The position numbers and the translations under genes are program-made. This document shows positions 1 through 9,734 of a stretch of 64,000 nt of DNA, piece after piece. The DNA lies in the NCBI RefSeq assembly GCF_014192335.1, contig NZ_JACHXU010000015.1, positions 18,501 to 82,500 of the forward strand, written 5' to 3'. Under the pieces are notes generated by a model. It was not told the DNA's origin. It searched no databases and saw only the letters and a list, made by a program, of their open reading frames with translations. Position 1 is the first letter of the stretch. Every line of letters begins with the position of its first letter. The stretch is from Aporhodopirellula rubra (GTDB lineage: Bacteria; Planctomycetota; Planctomycetia; Pirellulales; Pirellulaceae).

Positions 1-1018
1 TCCAAACACCGATCCAGTATTCACTAACGCGTTCGTTTAACTGCACGGTAGATCCGGCGATCGTCATGTGATCGTTGTCGCCGAGGAACAAGCTTCCTAC
101 GTCCAACAATTTTTCGATCGTGTGCGGATTCTCTTCTTGAATTTGTTTCAACTTGCGATCGACCGCTTTGGCGGCGCACGCCGGACAGGCCCGATTGAGC
201 ACCTCTTGGCGGAGCAGATTGCCAGTAATCGGTGAATTCAATTCCGATGTTCCGTTGTCAACGACAGTGTCACGGGTGCCCAAGAAGTATCGACGAATCT
301 TCGGCGGCAATGGATCCGCGTTACCGATCGCACGCCTCTGCGACGTCGACACAAACTGCACACTGCGACCGTCACAATGAATCAGAAATTCGCTGCCACT
401 CGGAAATCCGAAATAGGCAAATTCGATGTTCGATGCCGTCCGTGGATCGTATCGCAGGTTCACCGTGAACGGGTCACTCGTCGTTCCCGCCTCGGCATTC
501 CATCGAGACACGATCATGGTACCGTCGCAGCTCCATGTCGCGAGGAATCTCCCGTCGGGCGAAAACGCGACTCCTGACGTGCATCCGGAGTGGCCCGGCA
601 ACAAACCGTGAATACGGTCAGGGCTGTTGAGTGAGTAAACCCGCGTCGAACCCAATTTCGTATTGTCGCTTACGCCGACGATCAAAAAGCGTCCATCGGG
701 AGAGAACACAACACTGTTAATCGTGCCAACTAACAATCCATGCGGCTCCTGAAAGCCGCGGAGTGTCGACCACAACTGTCTCGAATCCAATTTCCAAACG
801 CGGACCGTTTTACCATCGGCGGCCGCCAACCATTTGCGATCATGACTGATGTCCAACGCCGTGACCCAATTGCCACGGACGCCTTCCGGGTCGATCACTA
901 ATTGCCGCTCGGCGGCGTAACCCGAGTCCGTCTCGGCGGCGCGGGCAATCCCGGCAACGCTCGCCCAAAATCCGGTTAATAGCACGCTGCCTATCAACAA
1001 TCGACGCCCGATTCCCAT
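1..1018 (-). CDS. WD40-repeat-like secreted protein, C-terminus off the window
   Basis: The frame is open from an ATG at 1018 to the window edge, so about 339 residues are visible and the C-terminus is missing. The N-terminus (MGIGRRLLIGSVLLTGFW, then a small-residue stretch ending ARAAE) looks like a signal peptide. It is followed by repeated blades of the type FSPDGRFL and ISHDRKWLAAADGKTVRVW, which resemble WD40/beta-propeller units. Later residues include a paired-cysteine motif (CPAC). A periplasmic or extracellular beta-propeller scaffold is the most likely role; the partner cannot be told from sequence. The frame continues without a stop into the edge, so the protein is longer than what is seen. 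The next gene, on the same strand, starts about 1 kb away and is separated by some 200 non-coding bases. Confidence 0.75.
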   Translation of the reverse strand, partial: MGIGRRLLIGSVLLTGFWASVAGIARAAETDSGYAAERQLVIDPEGVRGNWVTALDISHDRKWLAAADGKTVRVWKLDSRQLWSTLRGFQEPHGLLVGTINSVVFSPDGRFLIVGVSDNTKLGSTRVYSLNSPDRIHGLLPGHSGCTSGVAFSPDGRFLATWSCDGTMIVSRWNAEAGTTSDPFTVNLRYDPRTASNIEFAYFGFPSGSEFLIHCDGRSVQFVSTSQRRAIGNADPLPPKIRRYFLGTRDTVVDNGTSELNSPITGNLLRQEVLNRACPACAAKAVDRKLKQIQEENPHTIEKLLDVGSLFLGDNDHMTIAGSTVQLNERVSEYWIGVW

Positions 1019-1223
1019 GTCAGCCAAACAGGTTGATGTTTTATAGGTCATGAGGGAGCCCAAAATATGTCAACAGTCCGAGGTCGGAGAGCAGCGTATC
1101 GCTACGCTATCCCGATCCAGTACATACCGAAATCCACGTCGCACCGGACAACGTTTTAGTTTACGCGATGTCGCGAGAACGTTTCAGCGTGTAGAGCGAA
1201 ACAAATTCCCAAGGCAAAATCCT

Positions 1224-2003
1224 TCAGTCGTGGCGAAACAAATGATAGGTGAATGCTCCCAACAATTCGTCGGGCTCGGCGGCATGACAATCGACGCATT
1301 GGTCGCTCGCCCGAATTGCCCCAAGCATCGAAACTCGAGATGCCGTCCGTTCAACAATGAGATTCTCGCCCGCCCGGAGCCTTTCAGCGGCCTGGGTCTC
1401 GAACGCATTGAGTAGGCGGGTAGGAACTTGGTCGCTTTTAAGACAATGCATTTTCGGCAGTTCGCTTTCGTCGTAAGCAACGGGCTGACTAAACCGATCC
1501 AAACTGACTAGCTGTACTAGATCGAGCTTCCACACGTCGGAGTCTTGTCCGCGTAAATATTCACCTGACATCTTCGACAACGTGGGATGCTCGGCGTCCT
1601 TTGCCCGAGTCCCCAGCGCCCCCCACATTCCATAAGGATTCTTGGCGGTCGGATCAGCTCGCTCATCCGAAAACGCGTTGGCGTCTTCTATAAATCGCAC
1701 TGCGTCATCACCTATGAGTACATGCCGACCGCCGCGGGAGATCCCCAATCCATCGGCGGCGCGGAACCCTTCCGTGTTCGCTCGATGCAGTGCATCGGGG
1801 GTGGTTTCGAACAATTCGATTTGCAGCGGATCCAGATCGATTTCAGCTTCATCGATCGAAACGACAGAATCCAAACGCTCCGGCACATGGACTTCACTCC
1901 GTGCCGGGTTGGGCAACGGCTCGACAGCCGATTCTCTTCCGCGGCGAAGGACTGCGACGACTGTCAAACAGAGAACCATCGCCAAGAACAGATAGGATCG
2001 CAT
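1224..2003 (-). CDS. Small exported protein with a single C-terminal CxxCH haem-binding motif
   Basis: About 259 residues from the internal ATG at 2003; an upstream in-frame start at 2045 is possible. I prefer 2003 because the protein then opens with MRSYLFLAMVLCLTVVAVLRR, a basic residue plus a hydrophobic segment typical of a signal or anchor. The only recognisable motif is CVDCH near the C-terminus, a classical c-type haem attachment signature. The sequence around it (IRASDQCVDCH..EPDELLGAF) resembles the tail of multihaem or DUF3365-type proteins, but I do not recognise the family. A membrane-anchored monohaem protein facing the periplasm is an inference. It could take part in the planctomycete cytochrome-like systems found in the next 15 kb. 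Confidence 0.6.
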   Translation of the reverse strand: MRSYLFLAMVLCLTVVAVLRRGRESAVEPLPNPARSEVHVPERLDSVVSIDEAEIDLDPLQIELFETTPDALHRANTEGFRAADGLGISRGGRHVLIGDDAVRFIEDANAFSDERADPTAKNPYGMWGALGTRAKDAEHPTLSKMSGEYLRGQDSDVWKLDLVQLVSLDRFSQPVAYDESELPKMHCLKSDQVPTRLLNAFETQAAERLRAGENLIVERTASRVSMLGAIRASDQCVDCHAAEPDELLGAFTYHLFRHD

Positions 2004-2174
2004 TTTTAAGTTCCCAGTCTCATTCCTTGGTCCCCCGCAACACATGTAGCGACGACACGCCCCAGTGTATCAAAAATAAGTGGGGTATCAAAAATGGGTG
2101 GCGCATCAGGAAGAGACAAGGATCTGAAAAGTCGCATTGTCAAAACAGTCGACGATCCAGGAATCCGTGCCGAA

Positions 2175-2633
2175 TCAAGCCGGTGGCCAACGGACGCACT
2201 GGGTTACGTTCGGACGAATGCGAACGAAGCCGTCGAGTTCAGGTGGAGTGGCGTAGTGATATCCCCACGCTTTGCCGATGCAATCATCCGAGGTGATTTC
2301 GGATTGATCGATTGAGTCAGACCGATACACCTCAACAACCACACGATCGTAGAGGTTCGCGGTACCGGGCTGGTGCGTGCCTTCGACGGCATCGATCACC
2401 TTCAGCACCTCGGCCAAGTACGCACGCTCAAATTGCCAAAGCTCACCCTGTACACGGTCGTCTCCCACGGTCAGGGCAGGGTAGTCGGAGCGGCCATAAA
2501 GAGCTCCGCAAACCCAACCCGGGGTAACGGCGAGCGGTGGATGCGGCCAGCACCTCTCGCGACACTGCCCTCGGCAGAGTGTTCCATAGACGAAGAAACT
2601 GTCGATCAAATTCGAGTCAGGCGAGGTTGGCAT
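2175..2633 (-). CDS. Gamma-glutamylcyclotransferase-like (AIG2/GGCT family) protein
   Basis: 152 residues. The family signature FVYGTL is at residues 14-19, and the probable catalytic glutamate lies at residue 84 in IDAVEG. The beta-barrel pattern (GALYGRSDYPAL, VQGELWQF) fits the GGCT/AIG2 fold. Family members open the glutamyl ring of gamma-glutamyl amino acids or related amines to release 5-oxoproline; the substrate here is unknown. The size is typical for bacterial single-domain members. No operon partner is evident: the gene upstream is on the opposite strand. One GGGCAGGG octamer (2474-2481) lies inside the gene on the opposite strand. Confidence 0.75.
   Translation of the reverse strand: MPTSPDSNLIDSFFVYGTLCRGQCRERCWPHPPLAVTPGWVCGALYGRSDYPALTVGDDRVQGELWQFERAYLAEVLKVIDAVEGTHQPGTANLYDRVVVEVYRSDSIDQSEITSDDCIGKAWGYHYATPPELDGFVRIRPNVTQCVRWPPA
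2474..2481 (+). repeat. KOPS-like octamer GGGCAGGG
   Basis: Single match to GGGNAGGG on the + strand, within the cyclotransferase gene. It is the outermost left copy seen in the window and points towards 42 kb. Context is TCAGGGCAGGGTAGTC, so a second overlapping copy is only partly formed. Confidence 0.55.
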
Positions 2634-2988
2634 GATAGTGAGAACAACTCAAAGAGCTGGTACCGATACAGGAGGACTAACATAGACTAGAAAAGCTCGA
2701 GTGGGTGACGTTCCCGAGCGACGGTTGGCGGCGGAAGGCTGCGAGAGGGAGGTCGCGACGTTCCAAAATTGCACCGTGGTGGATCGACCGAGACCGGTGA
2801 CGGCGATCCGGAACGAGGTCCAACAAACGGCTTATCACTCTTATCCGACTTCGTTGGGCGAGGATGTGGTACAAACGAGTATCAAATTGCGATGCGAATC
2901 CGTTTTACAAACTAAAATTGGATCGACGTACCCGCCTTCCGGTCCACCCCGTCGCACCGCTCCGCTGATCGCATTGAAGGAGTCGTTT

Positions 2989-5900
2989 GTGCCCCAAGCC
3001 TGCGAACGCCACATGAGATTCCGATTCCCGCTCGCCTGCGTCCCAAAATTCGTCGCGGTCGTTTTCGCGTCCGTATTGTTCTTGTTCGGCGTAGTATTGA
3101 TCGGCGGCCCGGTACGAGGTGCAGACCGCGTCGACTTCAATGCAGAAGTCCGCGTGCTGTTATCGGACAAATGTTTCCTCTGCCACGGCCCTGACGAAGG
3201 GACCCGCGAGGCCGGTTTGCGTTTGGACATCCGAGAGGACGCGATTGAATCTTCGGCGATCGTACCGGGAAGCCCCGACGACAGCGAGATCCTCGCGCGG
3301 ATCACGAGCGACGACCCGGACTTTGTCATGCCACCACCGTCGACGGGCAAAACGGTTTCGGCAGAGGAAGCCGAAACAATCCGGCGGTGGATTTCGCAAG
3401 ACGCACCCTACGACGAACACTGGGCTTTCGTCGCGCCGCGGCGACCTGAATTGCCGGACGTGCAAACGCGTAAATGGGTGCGAAACGAAATTGATCACTT
3501 CGTTTTGGCCGAATTGGAATCGCGTTCGCTAACACCCTCGCCACAGGCCGATCCCGAAACGCTCGCACGCCGTCTATCGCTCGATCTCGTCGGCCTGCCA
3601 CCAACGCTCGAACAACTCGACCGCCTCGTCAATGCAGAACCGCAAGCCGAAGCAATGGACGCTTTTGCTGGTGAACTGATGAAGTCGCCTCACTTTGGCG
3701 AGCGTTGGGCACGATGGTGGCTCGACGTGGCCCGGTATTCCGACTCGGCGGGCTACGAAAAAGACCTGCCACGTTCGGTTTGGTTCTATCGGGACTGGGT
3801 GATCGATGCGATGAATCGAGACATGCCGTATGACCAATTCATTGTCGAGCAGATTGCAGGCGACCTCCTCTCCGGTGCAACACAGAGCCATCGGGTTGCG
3901 ACCGGTTTTCTGCGGAACTCAATGACCAACGAAGAGGGCGGGGCGGATCCGGAGCAATTCCGCGTGGAAGGAATGTTTGATCGTGTTGACGCGATCGGCA
4001 AAGCAATTTTGGGCATCACGACTCAGTGCGCCCAATGCCATACGCATAAATACGATCCGATCAGTCACACCGAGTACTATCAAATCTTCGCAGCACTGAA
4101 TGATTTCCACGAAGGCTGCATCTCGGTCTACACACCGGAACAAGCCGACATTCGAGACGAGATTGCAGACGCGATCGCGGACATCGAAAATCGCCTGCGT
4201 GAGATTACCCCGGACTGGAAAGAAAAAGTGGCGGCGTGGGCGGCTAAGGTTGCGTCAGAGCAACCAACCTGGACGGTGATGAAACCGACGACGGTCCCAT
4301 TTGAGGGACAAAAGTTTGGGCTTCTCGAGGACGGCTCGATCATCAGTGAGAGTTACGCGCCGTCCAAGGCGAGCAACGATTTCTCGTTGACCACTCACGT
4401 CGGAACGATTACCGCAGTGCGACTCGATGCATTGATGCATCCGCAACTCCCTCGCGGCGGACCAGGGCGCAGCGTTGACGGAACGGGAGCGTTATCAGAG
4501 TTCAAACTCAAAATCCAACCGACCGCAAAAGACGCCAAAGCGATCGATATCAAATTCGTTCGAGCGGTTGCCGACGTCAATCCGCCACGGCGCGACCTGA
4601 AACCGCGATACCGTATTAAAGAGGCGTCCAAAGACGACCGGGTCGTCGGTCCGATCGAATACGCGATTGATGGTGACGAGAAAACCGCGTGGACAACCGA
4701 TCTCGCACCCGGGCGTCGTAATCAACCGCGGCATGCGATCTTTGTCCCGGAGTCGCCGATCGTGATTGACGGCGAGGCCACCTTGACTTTCACGATGGTG
4801 CAAAAGCACGGCGGCTGGAACAGCGATGACAACCAAAACTTCCTGATCGGACGATACCGATTCAGCATCACCGATTCGGACGTCATCCCTGAAACGACAG
4901 TCAACACGAGCATTTTGCCGCTACTAAAAATCCCGGCAGCACAACGATCGGCGGCGCAGTGGAAGCAATTGTTTTCACAGTGGCGATTGACTCAGGATTC
5001 ATTCGCCCCCCAGAACCGAGAGATTGAATCGTGGTGGAGTCGTTATCCAGAGACCGCGACGCAGTTAGTTGCAGTATCAAAAGTAACACCGCGGGAGACG
5101 TTTGTTCTCAACCGTGGCGACTTTCTCAGCCCGACCGAACGTGTTCGCGCCGACGCGCCCGCGTTTCTGCACCCGATGGAAACGTCCGACTCCCCCGACC
5201 GTTTGCGATTCGCTCGTTGGCTCGTATCGAAGGATTCTCCGACGACTCCGCGGGTGATCGTCAATCGCATCTGGCAGGCGTATTTCGGCCGCGGTTTGGT
5301 CTCCACACCGGAAGACTTTGGCTTTCAATCGGCGTCGCCTTCGCACCCCGAATTGTTAGACTTCCTCGCTCGCGAATTGATCGACAGTGGCTGGAGCTTG
5401 CAGCACATTCATCGACTCATCGTGGATTCGGCAACGTACCGTCAAAGTTCGATCGCCTCGGCGGGATCATGGCGAGAGGATCCCGAAAACGAGTGGATCT
5501 CGCGTGGGCCTCGACGGCGTGTGGAAGCGGAAATGGTTCGCGACATCGCGTTATCGGCTAGCGGTCTGTTGAACACGAAGATCGGCGGTCCGAGCATCTA
5601 TCCGCCCGCGCCGCGGTTCCTGTTCGAACCTCCGACCAGTTATGGGCCCAAGGTGTGGGCGTTGGACTCCGGCGAAACGCAATACCGCCGATCGCTCTAT
5701 GTGCATCAGTATCGCAGCATCCCGTATCCGCCACTGCAGGTGTTCGACGCACCAAAGGGAGACGCGTCCTGTGTTCGACGTGAATGCAGCAACACGCCGC
5801 TACAAGCACTCGTGATGCTCAACGAACCTCAATTCGTCGACACCGCTCGCGCCCTCGCATCCCGAACACTCCGAGAGGTTCACCCCACCGATCGGGCGGA

Positions 5901-6204
5901 TGCTCCCGGCGAAACGGATTGCCAACGCATCATTCATGCTTTCCGGTTGTGCACGAGTCGCACTCCCGACGCAGACGAAATCGACGTGCTCACGAACTTG
6001 CTGAACGAACAACGCGTGGCGTTCTCCGCCGAACCGGGTTCTTCGGCAAACGACGACAAGGCGAGCGAGCGTCTCGAAGATTTGATTGGTGTCCCCCTTC
6101 ATTCTTGTTTGCAGTTGACTGGGCAAACGCCCGCGGAGTTAGCCGCATGGATCGTCGTTAGCCGTACGATCTTGAACCTCGACGAAACGATCACAAAATC
6201 ATGA
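2989..6204 (+). CDS. Planctomycete cytochrome-type PSCyt1/DUF1549/DUF1553 protein
   Basis: 1071 residues from a GTG at 2989. That start is chosen because GAAGGAG lies 6 bases upstream; the frame is open further upstream, and ATG 3013 is an alternative. After an N-terminal signal/anchor (residues 18-45) comes a PSCyt1 domain with CFLCH at residues 62-66, then the DUF1549 region with CAQCH at 347-351, an unassigned central part of about 350 residues, and a C-terminal DUF1553 region (from about residue 700; motif VIVNRIWQAYFGRGLV). The two CxxCH motifs suggest covalent haem. The family is abundant in Planctomycetes, nearly always beside DUF1501 genes, and its function is not established. The stop overlaps the next start as ATGA, so the two are translationally coupled. 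Confidence 0.9.
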   Translation: MPQACERHMRFRFPLACVPKFVAVVFASVLFLFGVVLIGGPVRGADRVDFNAEVRVLLSDKCFLCHGPDEGTREAGLRLDIREDAIESSAIVPGSPDDSEILARITSDDPDFVMPPPSTGKTVSAEEAETIRRWISQDAPYDEHWAFVAPRRPELPDVQTRKWVRNEIDHFVLAELESRSLTPSPQADPETLARRLSLDLVGLPPTLEQLDRLVNAEPQAEAMDAFAGELMKSPHFGERWARWWLDVARYSDSAGYEKDLPRSVWFYRDWVIDAMNRDMPYDQFIVEQIAGDLLSGATQSHRVATGFLRNSMTNEEGGADPEQFRVEGMFDRVDAIGKAILGITTQCAQCHTHKYDPISHTEYYQIFAALNDFHEGCISVYTPEQADIRDEIADAIADIENRLREITPDWKEKVAAWAAKVASEQPTWTVMKPTTVPFEGQKFGLLEDGSIISESYAPSKASNDFSLTTHVGTITAVRLDALMHPQLPRGGPGRSVDGTGALSEFKLKIQPTAKDAKAIDIKFVRAVADVNPPRRDLKPRYRIKEASKDDRVVGPIEYAIDGDEKTAWTTDLAPGRRNQPRHAIFVPESPIVIDGEATLTFTMVQKHGGWNSDDNQNFLIGRYRFSITDSDVIPETTVNTSILPLLKIPAAQRSAAQWKQLFSQWRLTQDSFAPQNREIESWWSRYPETATQLVAVSKVTPRETFVLNRGDFLSPTERVRADAPAFLHPMETSDSPDRLRFARWLVSKDSPTTPRVIVNRIWQAYFGRGLVSTPEDFGFQSASPSHPELLDFLARELIDSGWSLQHIHRLIVDSATYRQSSIASAGSWREDPENEWISRGPRRRVEAEMVRDIALSASGLLNTKIGGPSIYPPAPRFLFEPPTSYGPKVWALDSGETQYRRSLYVHQYRSIPYPPLQVFDAPKGDASCVRRECSNTPLQALVMLNEPQFVDTARALASRTLREVHPTDRADAPGETDCQRIIHAFRLCTSRTPDADEIDVLTNLLNEQRVAFSAEPGSSANDDKASERLEDLIGVPLHSCLQLTGQTPAELAAWIVVSRTILNLDETITKS

Positions 6205-7673
6205 ACACGCCATTTTGCTCAACAGCGGCATCCTCAAACACATCCGCTAACGCGACCCGTTTGGCCCGTCGCGATTGGTTGCTGCGGCAGTGCGGGATCG
6301 GATTGGGACACATCGCGTTGACGACGCTTCTCGCTGAATCGGGAATGGCATCGGATCACGGAGCAACGTTATCCGAACCGGCGTCGAACCCGATGGCACC
6401 GAAAAAGCCTCATTTTCCGGCAAAAATCAAGAACGTCATCCTGTTGTTTATGGGAGGCGGCCCGAGCCAGTTCGAGATGTTCGATTACAAACCTGAACTC
6501 GCACGTCTCGACGGAACGTTACCTCCTGCTGAACTTCTCGACGGATACCGGGCGGCGTTCATTAATCCGAACTCCCAACTGCTCGGCCCTCGATTCAAGT
6601 TCAACAAACACGGCGAAGCAGGGACCGAAATCAGCGAGATGCTGCCGCATACGGCGAGTGTAATCGATGACATTTGCATGATCCGTTCGATGAAAACGGA
6701 CGCATTCAATCACGCGCCGGCCCAATTAATGATGAGCACCGGATCACAGCAGTTCGGACGTCCGAGCATGGGATCGTGGTTGACATACGGCCTCGGAAGT
6801 GAGACTCAAGACCTGCCCGCGTATGTCGTTTTCAACAGTGGAAAGAAGGGACCCAGTGCCGGGGCGGGAAATTGGAATTCAGGATTCCTACCGACGCTGC
6901 ATTCGGGCGTCGAACTCCGCAGCAGTGGTGATCCTGTTCTGTATCTTTCCAACCCGCCTGGCATGACTGAACAAACTCAGCGCAGTACTCTGCGGGCGGT
7001 GAACGAACTTAATCGCAAGCGACTCGACGTCGTCGGCGATCCAGAAATTGCCACGCGTGTGAACTCATACGAAATGGCTTTCCGGATGCAATCGAGTGCA
7101 CCGGAGGCCATGAACCTCGCCGACGAGTCTGCGTCGATGCTGGAACTCTATGGGGCCGAACCGGGAAAAATGTCGTTTGCGAACAACTGCTTGCTGGCTC
7201 GCCGATTGGTACAACGAGGCGTTCGGTTCGTGCAACTGTTTCATGAATCATGGGACCAGCACGGCGGCCTGAAATCGGGACTGGAATCAAACTGCAAAGA
7301 CACCGATCAGGCGTGTGCGGCCCTCGTCAAAGATTTGAAGCAACAAGGCATGCTCGATGAAACACTGGTCATTTGGGGCGGTGAGTTCGGACGCACGCCG
7401 ATGGTTCAAGGTGGAAACGACGGACGCGATCATCACCCCAATGCGTTCACCATGTGGATGGCGGGCGGTGGACTGAAACCCGGCATGGTTTATGGCAGCA
7501 CCGACGAACTCGGCTTTGACGTTGCCGAAAATCCGGTTCATGTTCACGATTTGCACGCAACGATCTTGCACCTGCTCGGGTTTGATCACAAACGATTAAC
7601 GTACCGATTCCAGGGACGTGACTACCGCCTGACAGACGTTCACGGCGAACTGGTTCACGGGATTCTCGCTTAA
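6201..7673 (+). CDS. DUF1501 protein (sulfatase-like fold), partner of the upstream DUF1549/1553 gene
   Basis: 490 residues, starting inside the stop codon of the preceding gene (ATGA). The N-terminus contains ARRDWLLRQCGIGLG, resembling a twin-arginine-type export signal, followed by an alanine/serine-rich stretch. Core DUF1501 motifs are visible: VILLFMGGGPSQFEMFDYKP, SWDQHGGL, VIWGGEFGRTP and DGRDHHP. These align with the metal-binding positions of the alkaline phosphatase/sulfatase superfamily. The reaction is unknown. The tight pairing with a PSCyt/DUF1549 gene, repeated at 10.7-13.7 kb, argues that the two products work together outside the cytoplasm. Confidence 0.9.
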   Translation: MNTPFCSTAASSNTSANATRLARRDWLLRQCGIGLGHIALTTLLAESGMASDHGATLSEPASNPMAPKKPHFPAKIKNVILLFMGGGPSQFEMFDYKPELARLDGTLPPAELLDGYRAAFINPNSQLLGPRFKFNKHGEAGTEISEMLPHTASVIDDICMIRSMKTDAFNHAPAQLMMSTGSQQFGRPSMGSWLTYGLGSETQDLPAYVVFNSGKKGPSAGAGNWNSGFLPTLHSGVELRSSGDPVLYLSNPPGMTEQTQRSTLRAVNELNRKRLDVVGDPEIATRVNSYEMAFRMQSSAPEAMNLADESASMLELYGAEPGKMSFANNCLLARRLVQRGVRFVQLFHESWDQHGGLKSGLESNCKDTDQACAALVKDLKQQGMLDETLVIWGGEFGRTPMVQGGNDGRDHHPNAFTMWMAGGGLKPGMVYGSTDELGFDVAENPVHVHDLHATILHLLGFDHKRLTYRFQGRDYRLTDVHGELVHGILA

Positions 7674-7874
7674 GCAACGAACGGTCGATCAACCTGGCAT
7701 TCGCCGCACAAGTCGCAACCCGTGCTGCCTGATGCCACCCCGAACGACGGGCCAAATACCGCAGAGATTCGCCGGCGCCGGTAGAATGACAGTTCCCGGC
7801 ACATTGGCTATCATCGGGAGTTCAGCGCCCGATTTTGGCGTTCGATTGAGGGCTCCCACGCGGAAGGTAGAACA

Positions 7875-8588
7875 ATGAAATGGTCACGAGTTTCCGTGCG
7901 ATCGCGGCCACGTTTTCTAGCCATAACCGTTGCAATCGCCTGCGTAGCGTTATCGCTCGACGTTTCCTCCACCTGGAGCCAGACCGTTCAATTACCGTCG
8001 GTCCGACAATTTTCCTACCGCGGCGGCGTTATGGTTCCCGACGGCGGTTCGACGTTTCTCGGCGGAAACCGTTCATCAGCAATGTCCTCGTCATCGAGGG
8101 GATTGCCGGGACTTCCCAATGTACCGGGCAGCAACCTTAGCTCGCGGGGCTCGGCGGGAAGCGTTTCAGCTTCGGTAACGATCATTGACCTGGACGAAAT
8201 GGATCGACAGATCCTCGGATACGATCCACATGACAAAAAACGAGGACGACGCGTCGACGGCACATCCGTTGCTGGAAGCGTCGAAAGAACCGTTGCCGAC
8301 GAGATCGCGGAAGCGAAATCATTGGTTCGGAACGCGCGTCGAGCGTTGAGCGAGGGTCACCCCTCGACGGCCCGTCACGCCTATCAATTGGCCATCGAGA
8401 AACTAAGCCGCGTGAGCACGCAGACTCGACGATCCCCCGGATCGATCGGTTCACCGAATGAGTCGCGTTCGAGCGGTAATTTTGTGAGCGTGAACCATCA
8501 ACCGGACTACTTGCTCGCGTACGCGCGTGCGGAGTACGCCAAGGCGTTCCCTCCAACCAACAATCCACCTCAGAAGGTATCGCCTTGA
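7875..8588 (+). CDS. Small secreted protein with secretin-like VPDGGSTFLGG motif
   Basis: 237 residues; ATG 7875 has GGAAGG 7 bases upstream. Residues 14-35 form a hydrophobic signal segment. Soon after comes FSYRGGVMVPDGGSTFLGG, which resembles the V-PDGGT--LGG signature near the gate of type II secretion secretins. The middle is serine/glycine-rich, and a helical part around residues 135-185 (AEAKSLVRNARRALSEGHPSTARHAYQLAIEKL) resembles one TPR-like unit. I do not recognise a defined family. The stop overlaps the start of the GspF-like gene (TTGA), so both are probably made together, which supports a role near a secretion or pilus system. Confidence 0.7.
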   Translation: MKWSRVSVRSRPRFLAITVAIACVALSLDVSSTWSQTVQLPSVRQFSYRGGVMVPDGGSTFLGGNRSSAMSSSSRGLPGLPNVPGSNLSSRGSAGSVSASVTIIDLDEMDRQILGYDPHDKKRGRRVDGTSVAGSVERTVADEIAEAKSLVRNARRALSEGHPSTARHAYQLAIEKLSRVSTQTRRSPGSIGSPNESRSSGNFVSVNHQPDYLLAYARAEYAKAFPPTNNPPQKVSP

Positions 8589-9625
8589 TCGGTCAGCGAA
8601 TGAGACTCAAAGCCGCACGGGATTTCTGCCGACGGTTTGGGATCGGAATGCGGGCCGGCGCTGACATGCTGCGGTTGCTCGATAGCGAGAGCAAAAACGG
8701 GCCACCCAAACAACGTGAGGCGATGGCGATGCTGCGTGAAGAAGCATCCCATGGCTCAACGCTCGCGGACGCGATGTCCAAACGAACCAACTTTTTCCCA
8801 CCGCTGTTGCGATCGATGACCAAGGTCGGTGAAGCGAGCGGAAGCCTCGAACGCACCATGTTGAAACTCGCGGAGTATTACGAACAACAAGTGACGTTGC
8901 GTAGTAATTTCCAACGTGCAATCGCGTGGCCTGCGATTCAGTTCGTGATCGGTGTCGGTGTCATCTCATTGGTGATCTACATCATGGGCATCATGACCTC
9001 GAGCGGTGGTGGTCAGATGGCCGATGTGTTGGGGTTGGGCCTTCGCGGGCCGACGGGAGTCCTGAAGTTCTGGGCGATCTTGCTCGCGTTCTTTGGTTTC
9101 CTCGCCGCTCTGATTATTGGATTTCAAAAGAACGTCGGCGGCGTACAGAATGCGATCCCGTTGCTGTACAAAATCCCCGCGATCGGCAGTTCATTACAAA
9201 CGATCACCTTGTCGCGGTTCACATGGACCTTGTCATTGGCATTAGAAACGGGACTCGATCCGATCAAAGCGATCCGTTTGTCGCTGGACTCAACTGACAG
9301 CGATTTTTATCGCAGCGGGGCCGACGATGCCGAACTCGCGATTCGTGATGGATCGACGCTGACGGAGGCGTTGAAGGCGACGGCAGTTTTTCCGGAGGAG
9401 TTTTTAACCCAGGTCGAGGTAGCCGAACTTTCGGGGACCGACGCCGAATCGATTTCACACGTCGCCCGCGATTATGACGAGCGAGCTCGTTCGGCGATGA
9501 AGATGATCGCGGGGCTCGCCACCGGTTTGATTTGGCTGATGGTGGCAGGATTCATCATTTTCTTCATCATTCGCATCGTGATGATGATCGCGGGAGTTTA
9601 TCAGGAAGCCCTCGAACCGATTTGA
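8585..9625 (+). CDS. Type II secretion system F (GspF/PilC-like) inner-membrane protein
   Basis: 346 residues from TTG 8585, which overlaps the upstream stop and has AGAAGG 7 bases before it; ATG 8600 would be 22 bases away, so TTG is preferred. Two T2SSF repeats are visible. The first contains GMRAGADMLRLL and SKRTNFFPPLLRSMTKVGEASG; the second contains ALETGLDPIKAIRLSL and FPEEFLTQVEVAELSGTD. Three or four transmembrane segments lie at about residues 120-145, 160-180 and 315-340. The protein would form the platform that couples the cytoplasmic ATPase to pseudopilin assembly. No ATPase gene is near, so this is an isolated component; a DUF1559 pseudopilin lies at 18.5 kb. Confidence 0.88.
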   Translation: MIGQRMRLKAARDFCRRFGIGMRAGADMLRLLDSESKNGPPKQREAMAMLREEASHGSTLADAMSKRTNFFPPLLRSMTKVGEASGSLERTMLKLAEYYEQQVTLRSNFQRAIAWPAIQFVIGVGVISLVIYIMGIMTSSGGGQMADVLGLGLRGPTGVLKFWAILLAFFGFLAALIIGFQKNVGGVQNAIPLLYKIPAIGSSLQTITLSRFTWTLSLALETGLDPIKAIRLSLDSTDSDFYRSGADDAELAIRDGSTLTEALKATAVFPEEFLTQVEVAELSGTDAESISHVARDYDERARSAMKMIAGLATGLIWLMVAGFIIFFIIRIVMMIAGVYQEALEPI

Positions 9626-9734
9626 GGGGGGACATCTGACCGAAGCTCAGATTTCAGCCGCCGGGACAAAACACTAGGCGATCGTTTATACTGTAAGCGT
9701 CCTTTTTGATTGATATTCCCAGGAACCGGTTTGC

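Noticed and set aside
1050..1415. 121-residue + strand frame opposite the monohaem protein
   Set aside because: Its downstream half is a shadow of the - strand gene with the CxxCH motif.
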